A DNA stretch of 64,000 bases from Acidobacteriota bacterium (GTDB lineage Bacteria; Acidobacteriota; Thermoanaerobaculia; UBA5066; Gp7-AA6): assembly GCA_027307335.1 (NCBI GenBank), contig DAHUXD010000023.1, forward strand, positions 91,691-155,690, read 5' to 3'. A program made the position numbers and the translations under genes. The notes under the pieces are model-generated. The model was not told where the DNA came from and searched no databases. It saw only the letters and a list, made by a program, of their open reading frames with translations. Shown here in pieces: positions 30,289 to 38,520 of this stretch (within the stretch, counting starts at the first letter, position 1; every line of letters begins with the position of its first letter).

Positions 30289-31973
30289 CTTCCGGGAAAC
30301 CGTCCCCCTCGACCTTCGCATCCCTCTCGCTCGACCCCCGCCTGCTCTCCGCCCTGACGGCCCTCGGCTACGAGGAGCCGACGCCGATCCAGCAGCAGGC
30401 GATCCCGCCGCTCCTCGAGGGGCGCGACGTGCTGGCGCAGGCGGCGACGGGGACGGGGAAGACGGCGGCGTTCGCGCTGCCGATCCTCCACGCGATTGCA
30501 GCGGAACCGACGAAGGGAGCGGGTCCCGCCGCCCTGATTCTCGTTCCGACGCGCGAGCTGGCGATGCAGTTGGCGGAGGCGGTGCATCGCTACGGGAAGA
30601 CGATCGGGGTGCGGGTGCTGCCGGTGTACGGGGGAGCCTCCATGGAGTCGCAGCTGCGGGCGCTCCGGCGCGGGGTGGACGTGGTCGTCGCGACGCCCGG
30701 GCGGGCGCTCGACCACGTGAACCGGAAGTCGCTGAATCTCGACGGCATCCGCACGCTGGTCCTCGACGAGGCGGACGAGATGCTGGACATGGGGTTCGCG
30801 GAGGATCTCGAGGCGATCCTGGCGGCGACGCCTTCGGCGCGGCAGACGGCCCTCTTCTCGGCGACTCTGCCGCCGCGCATCGTGACGATCGCGGGCAAGC
30901 ACCTGAAGAACCCCGTGCGCATCGCGATCGCACGCGAGACGACGGCCCACGGCAAGCTGCCGAAGGTCCGCCAGACGGCCTACGTCGTCGCGCGCGGCCA
31001 CAAGCGGGCGGCGCTCGGGCGGGTGCTGGACCTGGAGTCGCCGACGGCGGCTCTCGTGTTCTGCCGGACGCGGCTCGAGGTGGACGATCTGACGGAGTTC
31101 CTGAAGGGACAGGGGCTGCGCGTCGAGGCGCTCCACGGAGGGATCTCGCAGGGGGAGCGGGACCGGGTGATGAAGAAGCTGCGTGCGGGAACGCTCGAGC
31201 TCGTCGTGGCGACGGACGTGGCGGCTCGGGGGCTCGACATCGGGCACCTCTCGCACGTCGTCAACTACGACGTGCCGTCGTCGCCGGACGTCTACGTCCA
31301 CCGGATCGGCCGCACGGGGCGCGCGGGGCGCGAGGGCGTCGCGATCACGCTGGCCGAGCCGCGCGAGCACTGGCAGCTGAAGAACATCGAGCGCGCGACG
31401 AAGCAGAAGATCGAGATCGGGAGCGTGCCGACGGTGGCGGACCTGCGCGCGAGGCGGCTCGAGCTGACGCGGGCGTCGCTGCGGGAGTCGCTGCTGTCTG
31501 ACGCCGGCGGGCTCGACGCCTACCGCGTGGTCGTGGAGTCGCTCGCCGAGGAGTTCGATCCGCTGGACGTGGCGGCCGCGGCGGTGAAGCTGGCGGATCC
31601 GTCGGCGGACGGGTCGGGGTCGGCGGGCGAGGAGCACGAGATCCCGGCGGTCGCGGTGGCGCCGCCGCCGGCGGGCCTGCGGGCGGGGAAGGATGGAAAG
31701 AGTGGCCCGAGGGGTGGCCGGCCGCGGGACGGCAGCCTCGCGAGCATCTTCATCGGCTCGGGACGGGCGGACGGCCTGAGGCCCGGGGATCTCGTGGGCG
31801 CGATCGTGAAGCTGGCGAAGGTCCATCCGCGCGAGGTCGGGTCGATCCAGATCGCGGAGAGGTTCTCGCTGGTGGAGGTGCCGGAGGCGATCGCCGAGGA
31901 CGTGATTCGCGCACTGCGGGCTGAGGGGGTGCGGAGGAAGAAGGTGACGGTGAGGCGGGACAAGGAGCGGTGA
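30285..31973 (+). CDS. DEAD-box RNA helicase with DbpA-type RNA-binding domain
   Basis: 562 residues from ATG 30285. Motifs in order: Q motif (FASLSLDPRLLSALTALGYEEPTPIQQQAI), ATGTGKT, PTRELAMQ, DEAD in LVLDEADEMLDMGF, SAT in LFSATLPP, and HRIGRTGRAGR. The last ~80 residues (SIFIGSGRADGLRPGDLVGAIVKLAKVHPREVGSIQIAERFSLVEVPEA) form the DbpA/CsdA-type RRM-like domain that binds rRNA. It unwinds RNA in ribosome assembly or cold adaptation. The 4-nt overlap with a nucleotidyltransferase of toxin-like type is unusual; it may also have its own promoter inside that gene. Confidence 0.94.
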   Translation: MTSGKPSPSTFASLSLDPRLLSALTALGYEEPTPIQQQAIPPLLEGRDVLAQAATGTGKTAAFALPILHAIAAEPTKGAGPAALILVPTRELAMQLAEAVHRYGKTIGVRVLPVYGGASMESQLRALRRGVDVVVATPGRALDHVNRKSLNLDGIRTLVLDEADEMLDMGFAEDLEAILAATPSARQTALFSATLPPRIVTIAGKHLKNPVRIAIARETTAHGKLPKVRQTAYVVARGHKRAALGRVLDLESPTAALVFCRTRLEVDDLTEFLKGQGLRVEALHGGISQGERDRVMKKLRAGTLELVVATDVAARGLDIGHLSHVVNYDVPSSPDVYVHRIGRTGRAGREGVAITLAEPREHWQLKNIERATKQKIEIGSVPTVADLRARRLELTRASLRESLLSDAGGLDAYRVVVESLAEEFDPLDVAAAAVKLADPSADGSGSAGEEHEIPAVAVAPPPAGLRAGKDGKSGPRGGRPRDGSLASIFIGSGRADGLRPGDLVGAIVKLAKVHPREVGSIQIAERFSLVEVPEAIAEDVIRALRAEGVRRKKVTVRRDKER

Positions 31974-31995
31974 GGGGGGCTGGTGGCTTGGGGAC

Positions 31996-32087
31996 GCCCC
32001 TCACCCCTACCCCCTCTCCCAAAGGGAGAGGGGTTTCGTTTCTCTGTATGGCCCCTCACCCCGGCCCTCTCCCGGAGGGTGAGGGGG
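31996..32087. repeat. Two R1 repeats
   Basis: Units at about 31996-32033 and 32052-32086, each with CCCCTCACCC and a CTCTCCC/GGGAGAG-type stem, directly behind the helicase gene. Confidence 0.7.
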
Positions 32088-32128
32088 AAATTCGGTAAGC
32101 TGACTTCGCGACAATAGGCATCAGGGAC

Positions 32129-32293
32129 ATGGACAGCGAAACCGCGGAAGAGATTCGCCGACACTTCAACGTGGTGGGCGAGAGCCTTCGGACGGAGATC
32201 CGCGCGGTCGCGGAAGGTCTCGTCGGCCTTCGCGTCGCAACCTCGAGGGCGACGAGCGGCGAGCCCGGCTCGACCTCCCGCTCGCAGACGTGA
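32129..32293 (+). pseudogene. Remnant of a small coiled-coil protein gene
   Basis: ATG 32129 opens 54 codons: MDSETAEEIRRHFNVVGESLRTEIRAVAEGLVGLR, then low-complexity Ser/Thr/Arg. The first part resembles small helical proteins often written ahead of PIN toxins, with a heptad pattern. It loses this pattern at about codon 37, and the gene runs into a PIN-domain fragment. I read it as a decayed gene head, fused by deletion to the following remnant. Confidence 0.45.
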
Positions 32294-32496
32294 ACGTCGT
32301 GGCGGAAGCCCCCGATGTGGCGATTCCGAGAGCCGTTCGGCTGCCGGAGAAGGACGCACCGATCCTGAGGGCGGCCCTGGCCGCCGGCGCCACGCACCTC
32401 CTGACGGGCGATCTGCGTGACTTCGGACATCTCCTGGGGCGTCAGGTGGGAGGATTGAAAGTCCAGACGCCCGGGGCGTTCCTGCGGTCGCGGTGA
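32290..32496 (+). pseudogene. C-terminal fragment of a PIN-domain toxin
   Basis: 68 codons from GTG 32290: VRLPEKDAPILRAALAAGATHLLTGDLRDFGHLLGRQVGGLKVQTPGAFL. EKDAPILRAALAAGATHLLTGDLRDF is the C-terminal half of a PIN nuclease, with D in KDAPIL and the TGDxxDF metal-binding segment. The N-terminal half with the first catalytic Asp is missing. The fragment directly abuts the remnant at 32129, so it is most likely a broken VapC-type gene. Confidence 0.6.
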
Positions 32497-32532
32497 TCGG
32501 TAACGGTTCGGGATCCGTGGTGGCGATTCTTA

Positions 32533-32558
32533 CCCTTCTCCCCCAGCGGGGGAGAGGT
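32533..32558. repeat. Partial R1 repeat
   Basis: CCCTTCTCCCCCAGCGGGGGAGAGG, only the central stem of the family, lying between the PIN fragment and the terminator at 32576. Confidence 0.55.
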
Positions 32559-32575
32559 CCCGGAGCGCCCGGACC

Positions 32576-32605
32576 CAAAAAGAAAGAGGCCCCAAACGGG
32601 GCCTC
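32576..32605 (-). terminator. Rho-independent terminator (minus strand)
   Basis: On the minus strand, GAGGCCCC, loop GTTT, GGGGCCTC (stem 32586-32593 with 32598-32605) is followed by TTTCTTTTT. It terminates the gene at 32641-32937. Confidence 0.85.
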
Positions 32606-32640
32606 AGTTGAACGGGCGTTGCCGCCCATTCGATTAGCCG

Positions 32641-32937
32641 TTAGGCGCGCGCGTACGAGCTGGCGTTCTCGTAGGTCTCGACCGTCGGAGTTCCCTCGAG
32701 GACGGTCGTGAGCTTGGCGAGAACCTGCGGATACGTGCCCGTCTGATACGCGTCGGCGCTCTGGCGGTTGTCCCAGAGACTGATGGCGTGAGCGCCCTTC
32801 GGATTGACGAGCGTCACTTCCTCGAGGAAGCCGTTCTGCTTCCGAAGCATCGGAAGGACGTCCTTCTCGAAGAGGCCGGCGAACTCCTGCTCCTTGCCGT
32901 TCTTGATCTGGAAATGGACGTTGCGTGCGAATCGCAT
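32641..32937 (-). CDS. Antibiotic-biosynthesis-monooxygenase-like (ABM fold) protein
   Basis: 98 residues from ATG 32937, preceded by CAGGAG. MRFARNVHFQIKNGKEQEFAGLFEKDVLPMLRKQNGFLEEVTLVNPKGAHAISLWDNRQSADAYQTGTYPQVLAKLTTVLEGTPTVETYE has the length and strand-helix-strand layout of the dimeric ferredoxin-like ABM fold (residue pattern GFLEEV, then ISLWDNRQSADAY). Members range from monooxygenases to heme-degrading enzymes and stress proteins. No active-site residue allows a finer call. It is monocistronic, with a strong terminator. Confidence 0.75.
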   Translation of the reverse strand: MRFARNVHFQIKNGKEQEFAGLFEKDVLPMLRKQNGFLEEVTLVNPKGAHAISLWDNRQSADAYQTGTYPQVLAKLTTVLEGTPTVETYENASSYARA

Positions 32938-33137
32938 GGCAGTACTCCTGGTCCTTGAGTGAATGGCCTCCGTCGGGAATCTCCCCGACTTCGAAGGAAG
33001 GACGGCGACGACAAGGTTCCGAGGCCGACTGGTTCTTTGAAGGGAACTCGACCGTAGCACACATCCGCTGACGCGGGGGGTTTATCTTCAGAGGGCTCGC
33101 GGAGACCGCAGGTGGTCGCCCCGGCGCCGGGGCGGCG

Positions 33138-33458
33138 TCATCTGGAGTTGGCGGCAAGAACGATCTTGAGGCCCCTCTCGATCAGTCGTGCCCGACTGAT
33201 GTGCAGTTCCTTCGCCAGCTTGTCTGACCGCTGAAGGAGACCTCGTTCGACGCTCACGGCGATGACCTTGACACCCTTGCCGCGTCGAGGCCGGCCGGGC
33301 TTGTGTTGAGCCTGTATCCAGCGACGCTGAGCGACGGTGGACATGGGTTTGAAGCGATCGATGATCATCTCCTCGCCGTAGGACGCGGTCGCTTCGGCTA
33401 GCTCGCAGGACAGGCGCGCGCTGAAGTTCGTGCGGTAGCGTGACCGGCGACGCTTCAT
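33138..33458 (-). CDS. Small ribbon-helix-helix-like DNA-binding protein
   Basis: 106 residues from ATG 33458; the frame is open to 33518, but MKRRRSRY is the better start because TATAAT lies 10 nt upstream of it. The first part is basic (KRRRSRYRTNFSARL). The last ~45 residues (VKVIAVSVERGLLQRSDKLAKELHISRARLIERGLKIVLA) form a ribbon-helix-helix pattern. It is divergent from a DUF4160/DUF2442 pair across a short A/T-rich gap, which suggests it may regulate both directions. It could be an antitoxin. Confidence 0.65.
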   Translation of the reverse strand: MKRRRSRYRTNFSARLSCELAEATASYGEEMIIDRFKPMSTVAQRRWIQAQHKPGRPRRGKGVKVIAVSVERGLLQRSDKLAKELHISRARLIERGLKIVLAANSR

Positions 33459-33528
33459 TTGGTAATTAATTATATAAGAAATAAAGGCTTGGACGTCAAG
33501 TGTCCGATTGATCCGCAATGATGATGTC

Positions 33529-33798
33529 GTGCCAGAGATCAGCCGTTTCTTCGGAATCGTGGTTCGGATGTTTGTCGAAGCGGGCGGTCCACACCACAGA
33601 CCGCACTTTCACGCCTACCACCAGGGACGGGTGGGTATCTTCGCTGCCGATTCGGTCGAGAAGATCGGGGGAGGCCTTCCCCTCCGCCAGGAGCGATTGG
33701 TCATAGCCTGGGCCGAAATCCATCGAAGCGAGCTCCTCAATGACTGGGCGCTTTTGCAGGCGGGCGGAGTGCCCGCTAAGATTGAGCCTCTGAGGTAA
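33529..33798 (+). CDS. DUF4160 protein
   Basis: 89 residues from GTG 33529 (MPEISRFFGIVVRMF), the usual start point of this family; TTG 33508 is an alternative. The motif PHHRPHFHAYHQGRVGIFAADS is diagnostic of DUF4160, with several His residues that could bind metal. DUF4160 genes are regularly found beside DUF2442 genes and are thought to be toxin-antitoxin-like, with no settled activity. The next gene is DUF2442, 3 nt away. Confidence 0.85.
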   Translation: MPEISRFFGIVVRMFVEAGGPHHRPHFHAYHQGRVGIFAADSVEKIGGGLPLRQERLVIAWAEIHRSELLNDWALLQAGGVPAKIEPLR

Positions 33799-33801
33799 CG
33801 T

Positions 33802-34098
33802 TTGAGGCACGCGGTCCATGCCGTCACCGGTTTCGAGAAGGTCGCACCCTTCACGCTGCGGGTTCGCTTCGAGGATGGGACGGCACAGGTCGTGGACTTT
33901 CGGCCGGTGCTCGCCGGCGAGGTGTTCGGTCCTCTCGCCGATGCGAGGGTCTTCGACCAGGTGAGGCTCGACGAGGAAAGCCGGACCCTTGTCTGGCCGA
34001 ACGGCGCAGACTTCGACCCCGCGACCCTTCATGACTGGCATGAGGAGGGGCCGCGGATGGCCGCGCTCGCGAAGAGCTGGACGCCGGTTCGGCGGTAG
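33802..34098 (+). CDS. DUF2442 protein
   Basis: 98 residues from TTG 33802. FEKVAPFTLRVRFEDGTAQVVDFRPVLAGEVFGPLADARVFDQVRLDEESRTLVWPNGADFDPATLHDW is a complete DUF2442 domain, with the characteristic WPNGADFDP near the C-terminus. It is the partner of the DUF4160 gene. These pairs are often mobile between genomes. The role as antitoxin or accessory protein is inferred from the association only. Confidence 0.85.
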   Translation: MRHAVHAVTGFEKVAPFTLRVRFEDGTAQVVDFRPVLAGEVFGPLADARVFDQVRLDEESRTLVWPNGADFDPATLHDWHEEGPRMAALAKSWTPVRR

Positions 34099-34294
34099 GA
34101 CTCCCTGGCACTCTCCCGATCCGCTGGCTCGGAGAATTCAAATTCTCGTTGGCTCGATTTCAAGCTTCCGTCGTTAACGACGACCGGGCCATCTTCGGGC
34201 CACCTCGCAATTCGGGAGTAGCGCGGCCGTTCTCTCCGTTGTGCAGCGCAACAACGCTCCCCCCCGGGTCGTCGCGGAGCGGAAAGGAATCGTC

Positions 34295-35164
34295 GTGAGC
34301 ATCGGTCCGGTGACCTGGGCGTACGCGGCGTTCGGACTCGTCTTCGCGATCGGGGTCGCCGGGATCTTCCGGCGCGGCGACTGGAAGGCCGCGCGCGGGC
34401 TCGAGAAGCTGATTCTCTTCGGTCCGGTCTTCTACGCGGCGCCGATCGCGGCCTTCGGCACGGAGCACTTCACGGTCGATGCCATCGTCTCCATGGTGCC
34501 GTCATGGATCCCGTGGCACAGGTTCTGGGCGTACTTCGTGGGAGCCTGCCTCATCGCGGCCGGGCTCAGCCTCGTGACGGGAATTCGGACGAGTCTGGCC
34601 GCGGGCCTTCTCGGGCTGATGTTCTTTCTCTTCGTGGTCCTCATGGATTTTCCGGCCTGGCTCCAGGATCCGAAGGACCGGTTCGCGACGGCGCTCATGC
34701 TCCGGCAGCTCGCGTTCAGCGGGGGAGCGCTGGCCCTGGCCGGCGGCCTCATGCAGTCGGGGCGCGCGCGAGGCACGCATCCGCTCGCGACGATCGCGCG
34801 CTATTTCATCGCGATTGCCGTGCTCTTCTACAGTCTCCAGCAATTCCTGCACGGCAGCTACGTCCCCGCCATTCCGCTGAACCGGCCGACGCCGGAGTGG
34901 ATCCCCGGACGCACCGTCTGGACGTACCTGGCCGCGGCGGTCTACGCGCCCGCGGGCGCGCTGCTGCTCATCGGACGAAAGGCGCGCGCCGCGGCGACAT
35001 GGCTGGGCCTGACCGTTTTCGTGATCGAGCTCGCCGTCTACGTGCCGATCGCGGTCGCGGAGCGCGCCAGCCTGACCGGCATCAACTTCATGGCGGATAC
35101 GCTGATGTTCTGCGGCGCGCTGCTGCTGCTCGCGGGAGCGATGCCGCGGGAGAGCACGGCGTGA
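34295..35164 (+). CDS. Multi-pass membrane protein (DoxX-like)
   Basis: 289 residues from GTG 34295, which follows GGAAAGGAA at good spacing; ATG/GTG alternatives begin at 34241. About eight hydrophobic segments are visible (VTWAYAAFGLVFAIGVAGIF; LILFGPVFYAAPIAAFG; FWAYFVGACLIAAGLSLV; AAGLLGLMFFLFVVLMDF and four more). The order resembles two DoxX-like four-helix units. Charged residues between helices are few, and the loop LQQFLHGSYVPAIPLNRPTPEWIPGR is conserved-looking. Transported or oxidised substrate is unknown. Confidence 0.75.
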   Translation: MSIGPVTWAYAAFGLVFAIGVAGIFRRGDWKAARGLEKLILFGPVFYAAPIAAFGTEHFTVDAIVSMVPSWIPWHRFWAYFVGACLIAAGLSLVTGIRTSLAAGLLGLMFFLFVVLMDFPAWLQDPKDRFATALMLRQLAFSGGALALAGGLMQSGRARGTHPLATIARYFIAIAVLFYSLQQFLHGSYVPAIPLNRPTPEWIPGRTVWTYLAAAVYAPAGALLLIGRKARAAATWLGLTVFVIELAVYVPIAVAERASLTGINFMADTLMFCGALLLLAGAMPRESTA

Positions 35165-35168
35165 TGGC

Positions 35169-35206
35169 GCCCCTCGCCCCGGCCCTCTGCCGTTGGGAGA
35201 GGGGGA
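35169..35206. repeat. R1 repeat
   Basis: CCCCTCGCCCCGGCCCTCTG followed by GGGAGAGGGGG, sitting in the convergent gap behind the membrane protein and the SnoaL-like gene. Confidence 0.6.
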
Positions 35207-35209
35207 AGT

Positions 35210-35626
35210 TCAGAGAGTTCGGCTCCTGTCGGGATCCGCGATCGCGCCCGGCGGAACCGCGAGCTGCTGCATCAGGAGCGCCTGGTTCCAGCTGTCCCAG
35301 CCCTTGACGATGCGCCCGTTCTCGAAGACGAGCCAGGTGACGCCGCGAAACGACACGGGCCCGGCCGGGCCGGTCGCCTTCGCCGCCCAACGGACCGCGA
35401 CCTCGTCGCCCTCGCTGACGACTCCCTGGACCTCGACGCGAAGATCCGGGAGCGCCGCGAGCATCTCGCGGCGGGCCTGGAGGAAATCCTCCGGCGAGCG
35501 GACCACGCCGCCCTCCAGCTGGCCGACGATGTTCGGATGGAGCAGCTCCTTCACGGTCTCTTCTTTGTTTCGGTTCCAGACTTCCTCGAACCACCGGCGT
35601 GCGCGCTGCGAGTTGGTTTCGGTCAT
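35210..35626 (-). CDS. SnoaL-like/NTF2-fold protein
   Basis: 138 residues. TNSQRARRWFEEVWNRNKEETVKELLHPNIVG, then SPEDFLQARREMLAALPDLRVEVQGVVSEGDEVAVRWAAKATG and RGVTWLVFENGRIVKGWDSWNQALLMQQL follow the SnoaL-like polyketide cyclase/ester-epimerase pattern of the NTF2 fold. The cavity residues (His in LHPNI, Asp in GWDSWN) are in usual places. It is encoded 21 nt behind the threonine dehydrogenase gene on the same strand. Actual substrate unknown. Confidence 0.85.
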   Translation of the reverse strand: MTETNSQRARRWFEEVWNRNKEETVKELLHPNIVGQLEGGVVRSPEDFLQARREMLAALPDLRVEVQGVVSEGDEVAVRWAAKATGPAGPVSFRGVTWLVFENGRIVKGWDSWNQALLMQQLAVPPGAIADPDRSRTL

Positions 35627-35647
35627 GTCGCGCCCCCTTCGAGGAAT

Positions 35648-36817
35648 CTAAGCCTCTTTCCCGTTCGGCCAGAACACGACCTTCATCGCGCGCCGGTCGT
35701 CGAGCAGCCCCATCGCCTCGTGGAACTTCTCGAGCCCCTCGAACTCGTTGGTGACGAGGTCCTCGACGTCGAGGCCGGCGCGGAAGAGGTCGAGCATCTT
35801 GATCCAGGTGTCGAAGACCCGGCGGCCGATGATGGCGTGCATCGTCAGGCCCTTGAACACGAAGTCGTTCGTGTAGTCCTTGATCGTGACCGACTTGTCG
35901 CGGGGAATTCCGAGCATCGACAGGATCGCACCGCGGCGCGCGGCGGCGAGGCCGAGGTTGATCGACGGCTCCGCGCCGGAGAGCTCGAGCACGACGTCGG
36001 CGCCGCCGCCGGTCGCGTCCTTCAGGCTCCCGACGGGGTCCTTCGTCTTCGGCAGCTCGATGACCGTGACGTGCTTCGCGCCGCGGTCCTTTGCCCACCG
36101 GCGCGCGTGCGCGGCGGCGAGGCCGTTGACCTCGGTGATCGCGATGCGCGCCGCTCCCGAGATGCGCGCGATCTCCGCGCACATGGCGCCGATCGGCCCG
36201 TAGCCGAGGACCGCGACCGACATGCCGGAGAGATCCGCCACCTGCGTGGTGTGGACGGCGTTGCCGAGCGCGTCGAGGAACGCGCCGACCCTGGGCGGGA
36301 TGATCGCGCGGTCGAGCGGGACGACGTTGAACGCGGGCACCTTGACGTACTGGGCGAAGCAGCCGTCGCCGTGGACGCCGAGGATCTTCGTGTTCTCGCA
36401 GATGTGGCGGCGGCCGGTCTGGCAGGGGCGGCACGCGCCGCAGGTGACGTGCATCTCGGCCGAGACGTACTGGCCGATCTCCAGGTGCGGGCGCTTGCCG
36501 CCGGGACCGAACGCGACGATCTCGCCGCAGAACTCGTGGCCGTAGATGCGCGGCGGCTGGACCATGCTCGCCATCGACGGGTCCCACTGGTAGATGTGCT
36601 TGTCCGAGCCGCACACCGCGGTCGCGATGACCTTGACGAGGACCTCGGCCTGGCCGGGGACGGGAACGGGGACGGTCTTGATCTCGGTGGCGGAGGGGCC
36701 GGGGGCGGGCTTCGTCTTCACGACGGCGGTCATGGTGGCGGGGAGAGAGGGGCCGCCGTTCGGCCGTTTGGAGGTGGTGGACCTGGATTGGGATTCCGTC
36801 GCCGCTTTGGCCATCAA
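35648..36817 (-). CDS. tdh: Zinc-dependent L-threonine 3-dehydrogenase-like alcohol dehydrogenase
   Basis: 389 residues. MDR-family dehydrogenase: catalytic zinc segment AVCGSDKHIYQWD, GHEFCGEIV, four structural-zinc cysteines (CGACRPCQTGRRHIC), and the NAD-binding stretch VAVLGYGPIGAMCAEIARISGA. GSDKHIYxWD matches threonine dehydrogenase, which makes 2-amino-3-ketobutyrate. An N-terminal ~30-residue Ser/Thr/Lys extension precedes TMTAVVKTKPAPG and is not part of the fold. ATG at 36742 region (MTAVVK) is a possible shorter start. It leads an operon with the SnoaL-like gene. The substrate assignment is by motif. Confidence 0.85.
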   Translation of the reverse strand: MMAKAATESQSRSTTSKRPNGGPSLPATMTAVVKTKPAPGPSATEIKTVPVPVPGQAEVLVKVIATAVCGSDKHIYQWDPSMASMVQPPRIYGHEFCGEIVAFGPGGKRPHLEIGQYVSAEMHVTCGACRPCQTGRRHICENTKILGVHGDGCFAQYVKVPAFNVVPLDRAIIPPRVGAFLDALGNAVHTTQVADLSGMSVAVLGYGPIGAMCAEIARISGAARIAITEVNGLAAAHARRWAKDRGAKHVTVIELPKTKDPVGSLKDATGGGADVVLELSGAEPSINLGLAAARRGAILSMLGIPRDKSVTIKDYTNDFVFKGLTMHAIIGRRVFDTWIKMLDLFRAGLDVEDLVTNEFEGLEKFHEAMGLLDDRRAMKVVFWPNGKEA

Positions 36818-36838
36818 TCAATTCCTCGGCTGATAGGA

Positions 36839-36924
36839 CCCCCCTCACCCCTGCCCTCTCCCGCAGGGAGAGGGAGGAGAGCCCTGGTCCCCCTCTCCCC
36901 TTGGGAGAGGGTTGGGGTGAGGGG
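36839..36924. repeat. Two facing R1 repeats
   Basis: A unit in one direction (CCCCTCACCCCTGCCCTCTC) and a unit in the other (GAGAGGGTTGGGGTGAGGGG) with a short centre. They fill the gap between tdh and the aldolase-like gene. Confidence 0.7.
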
Positions 36925-36945
36925 AGCGATAAAGGAACCCACTCC

Positions 36946-38376
36946 CTAATCCCCCGCCTGGTCGTCGCGCACGAACCCCGCGCGCGCGCCGGCGGCGGCG
37001 TGCTCCGCGCTGTAGACCGACACCGGCTGGACGTACTTCGCCACCATGGCCTTCGTGTTCACGACGCGCAGGCGCTCGAACAGGAACTCGAACTTCTCCT
37101 GGAGCGTCTCGCAGATGCCGTTCTTCGTTCCCGCCGGCAGGTTCCAGACGTTCTCCTTGTAGGGACCGATCGCCTTCTTGCGCGTCTTGTAGAGGAACTG
37201 CGCGGGCGTCTCGCCGCGCTTCCTCTCCTCCGCCGCGTTCGTGTCGAGCCAGCGCTCGATCTCGCGCTTGAGCGGATACGGGAACAGCGGGTGGTCGTAG
37301 ACCGTGTTCATGAAGTCGGTCGCGAGGTGGATCTCGGCGCAGTCGTTATCGGGGAAGTGGTGGAAGTACTCGGGCGGCAGCGTCGACGCGCCGTGCTGGA
37401 CCGCGCCGGCGAGGCCGTACTCCTCGCGCGCGACCTTCGAGATGCTCTTCAGGACCGAGAAGTCGATCGCGACGCGCTGGACCGTGCCGTCGGCGCCGAC
37501 GACGCCGCCGTGCGACGAGCCCGTCTGGACCGACACCTTCTCGATGCCGTTGACGCCCGCGCCGCCGAGCGCCTTCCGGTAGACGTCCATGTAGGCGCGG
37601 AACTCCTCGGGCGTCGAGTTCTCCTTGCCGACCTCGCCGATCTCGCCGCCGACGGAGATCGGCATCGCCTTCGGCTCCTTCGAGCGGATGTACTTCGTGA
37701 ACCGCGCGCAGAGGTTCGCGTTGACGTCCTGCTGCGCCTCGAGCGTCGGCTTGGACAGGTCGACGAGCGTCGAGGTGTCGATGTCGATCTGGAGGAAGCC
37801 CGCGGGGATCGCCTCGTCGATCAGGGCCTCGATGGCCTGGACCTCCTTGTCGGGCGCCTCCTTCATCTTCTTCGGGTTCGTCTGGAAGTGGTCGCCCTGG
37901 ATGAAGAAGGGTCCCGTCCACTCCTCGCGGATCGCGGCGGCGAGCATGACGGCCGCGTACTCGGCGGGGCGCTGCTCGGTATAACCCATCTCGCTGCGCG
38001 CGATCTCGAAGATGACGGCGCCGACGTCGAGCTTCTTCGCGGCGCGCAGCGCGGCGCGCGCGGAGTCGTACGCCATCATGCGGATGTTGATCGCGGGGAC
38101 GGTGAAGCCGGTCACCTCGCCCTTGCCGCGGGCGCGGTAGAGCGGAAGGATCGAGGCGGGGAGGATGCCGAGCGACTCGGCTGCCTCGCGGATCGCGTGG
38201 CGGGCGGCGTTCTTCGCTTCGGCGGGGCCGAAAACCGCGGTCCAGACGAGCGCGTCGACGAGCTCCGTGCGGAAGCGCTGCGGGTTGGTGACCTTCAGGC
38301 CGCCGTCGAACCGCGCGCAGCCCGAGAGGCGGACGGCTTCGCGGATCCCCTCCGGAGACGAGTAGACGTTCATCAT
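36946..38376 (-). CDS. Class II fructose-bisphosphate aldolase-like protein
   Basis: 476 residues from ATG 38376, preceded by CAGGAG. TIM-barrel class II aldolase features: the zinc-site segment FFIQGDHFQTN, QIDIDTSTLVDLS with the catalytic-type Asp region, SVQTGSSHGGVVG, and AGAVQHGASTLPPEYFHHFPDNDCAEIHLATDFMNTV. It is much longer than FbaA (~345 residues), with extra sequence at both ends. Homologous long forms occur in several phyla. It would cleave or form a ketose bisphosphate or related sugar phosphate; the physiological substrate is not evident. Confidence 0.82.
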   Translation of the reverse strand: MMNVYSSPEGIREAVRLSGCARFDGGLKVTNPQRFRTELVDALVWTAVFGPAEAKNAARHAIREAAESLGILPASILPLYRARGKGEVTGFTVPAINIRMMAYDSARAALRAAKKLDVGAVIFEIARSEMGYTEQRPAEYAAVMLAAAIREEWTGPFFIQGDHFQTNPKKMKEAPDKEVQAIEALIDEAIPAGFLQIDIDTSTLVDLSKPTLEAQQDVNANLCARFTKYIRSKEPKAMPISVGGEIGEVGKENSTPEEFRAYMDVYRKALGGAGVNGIEKVSVQTGSSHGGVVGADGTVQRVAIDFSVLKSISKVAREEYGLAGAVQHGASTLPPEYFHHFPDNDCAEIHLATDFMNTVYDHPLFPYPLKREIERWLDTNAAEERKRGETPAQFLYKTRKKAIGPYKENVWNLPAGTKNGICETLQEKFEFLFERLRVVNTKAMVAKYVQPVSVYSAEHAAAGARAGFVRDDQAGD

Positions 38377-38431
38377 GGCGGCTCCTGGAAACGGGCGGGA
38401 TTGTAATGCACGCATGACGCGCGTTTGACTG

Positions 38432-38490
38432 GTAGGGGCGGGGCTCGTCCCCGCCCGCGGCGCGGGCGCCCACAAGGGGCGCCCCTACAG
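38432..38490. repeat. Palindromic repeat, family R2 (copy 1)
   Basis: GTAGGGGCGGGGCTCGTCCC at one end and GGGGCGCCCCTACAG at the other. It is nearly identical in its first half to 41851-41908. It lies in the divergent gap between the aldolase-like gene and the oxidase gene. Confidence 0.75.
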
Positions 38491-38520
38491 CCGCGAAAGG
38501 GCCGTGCTACGTTCCCTCAC

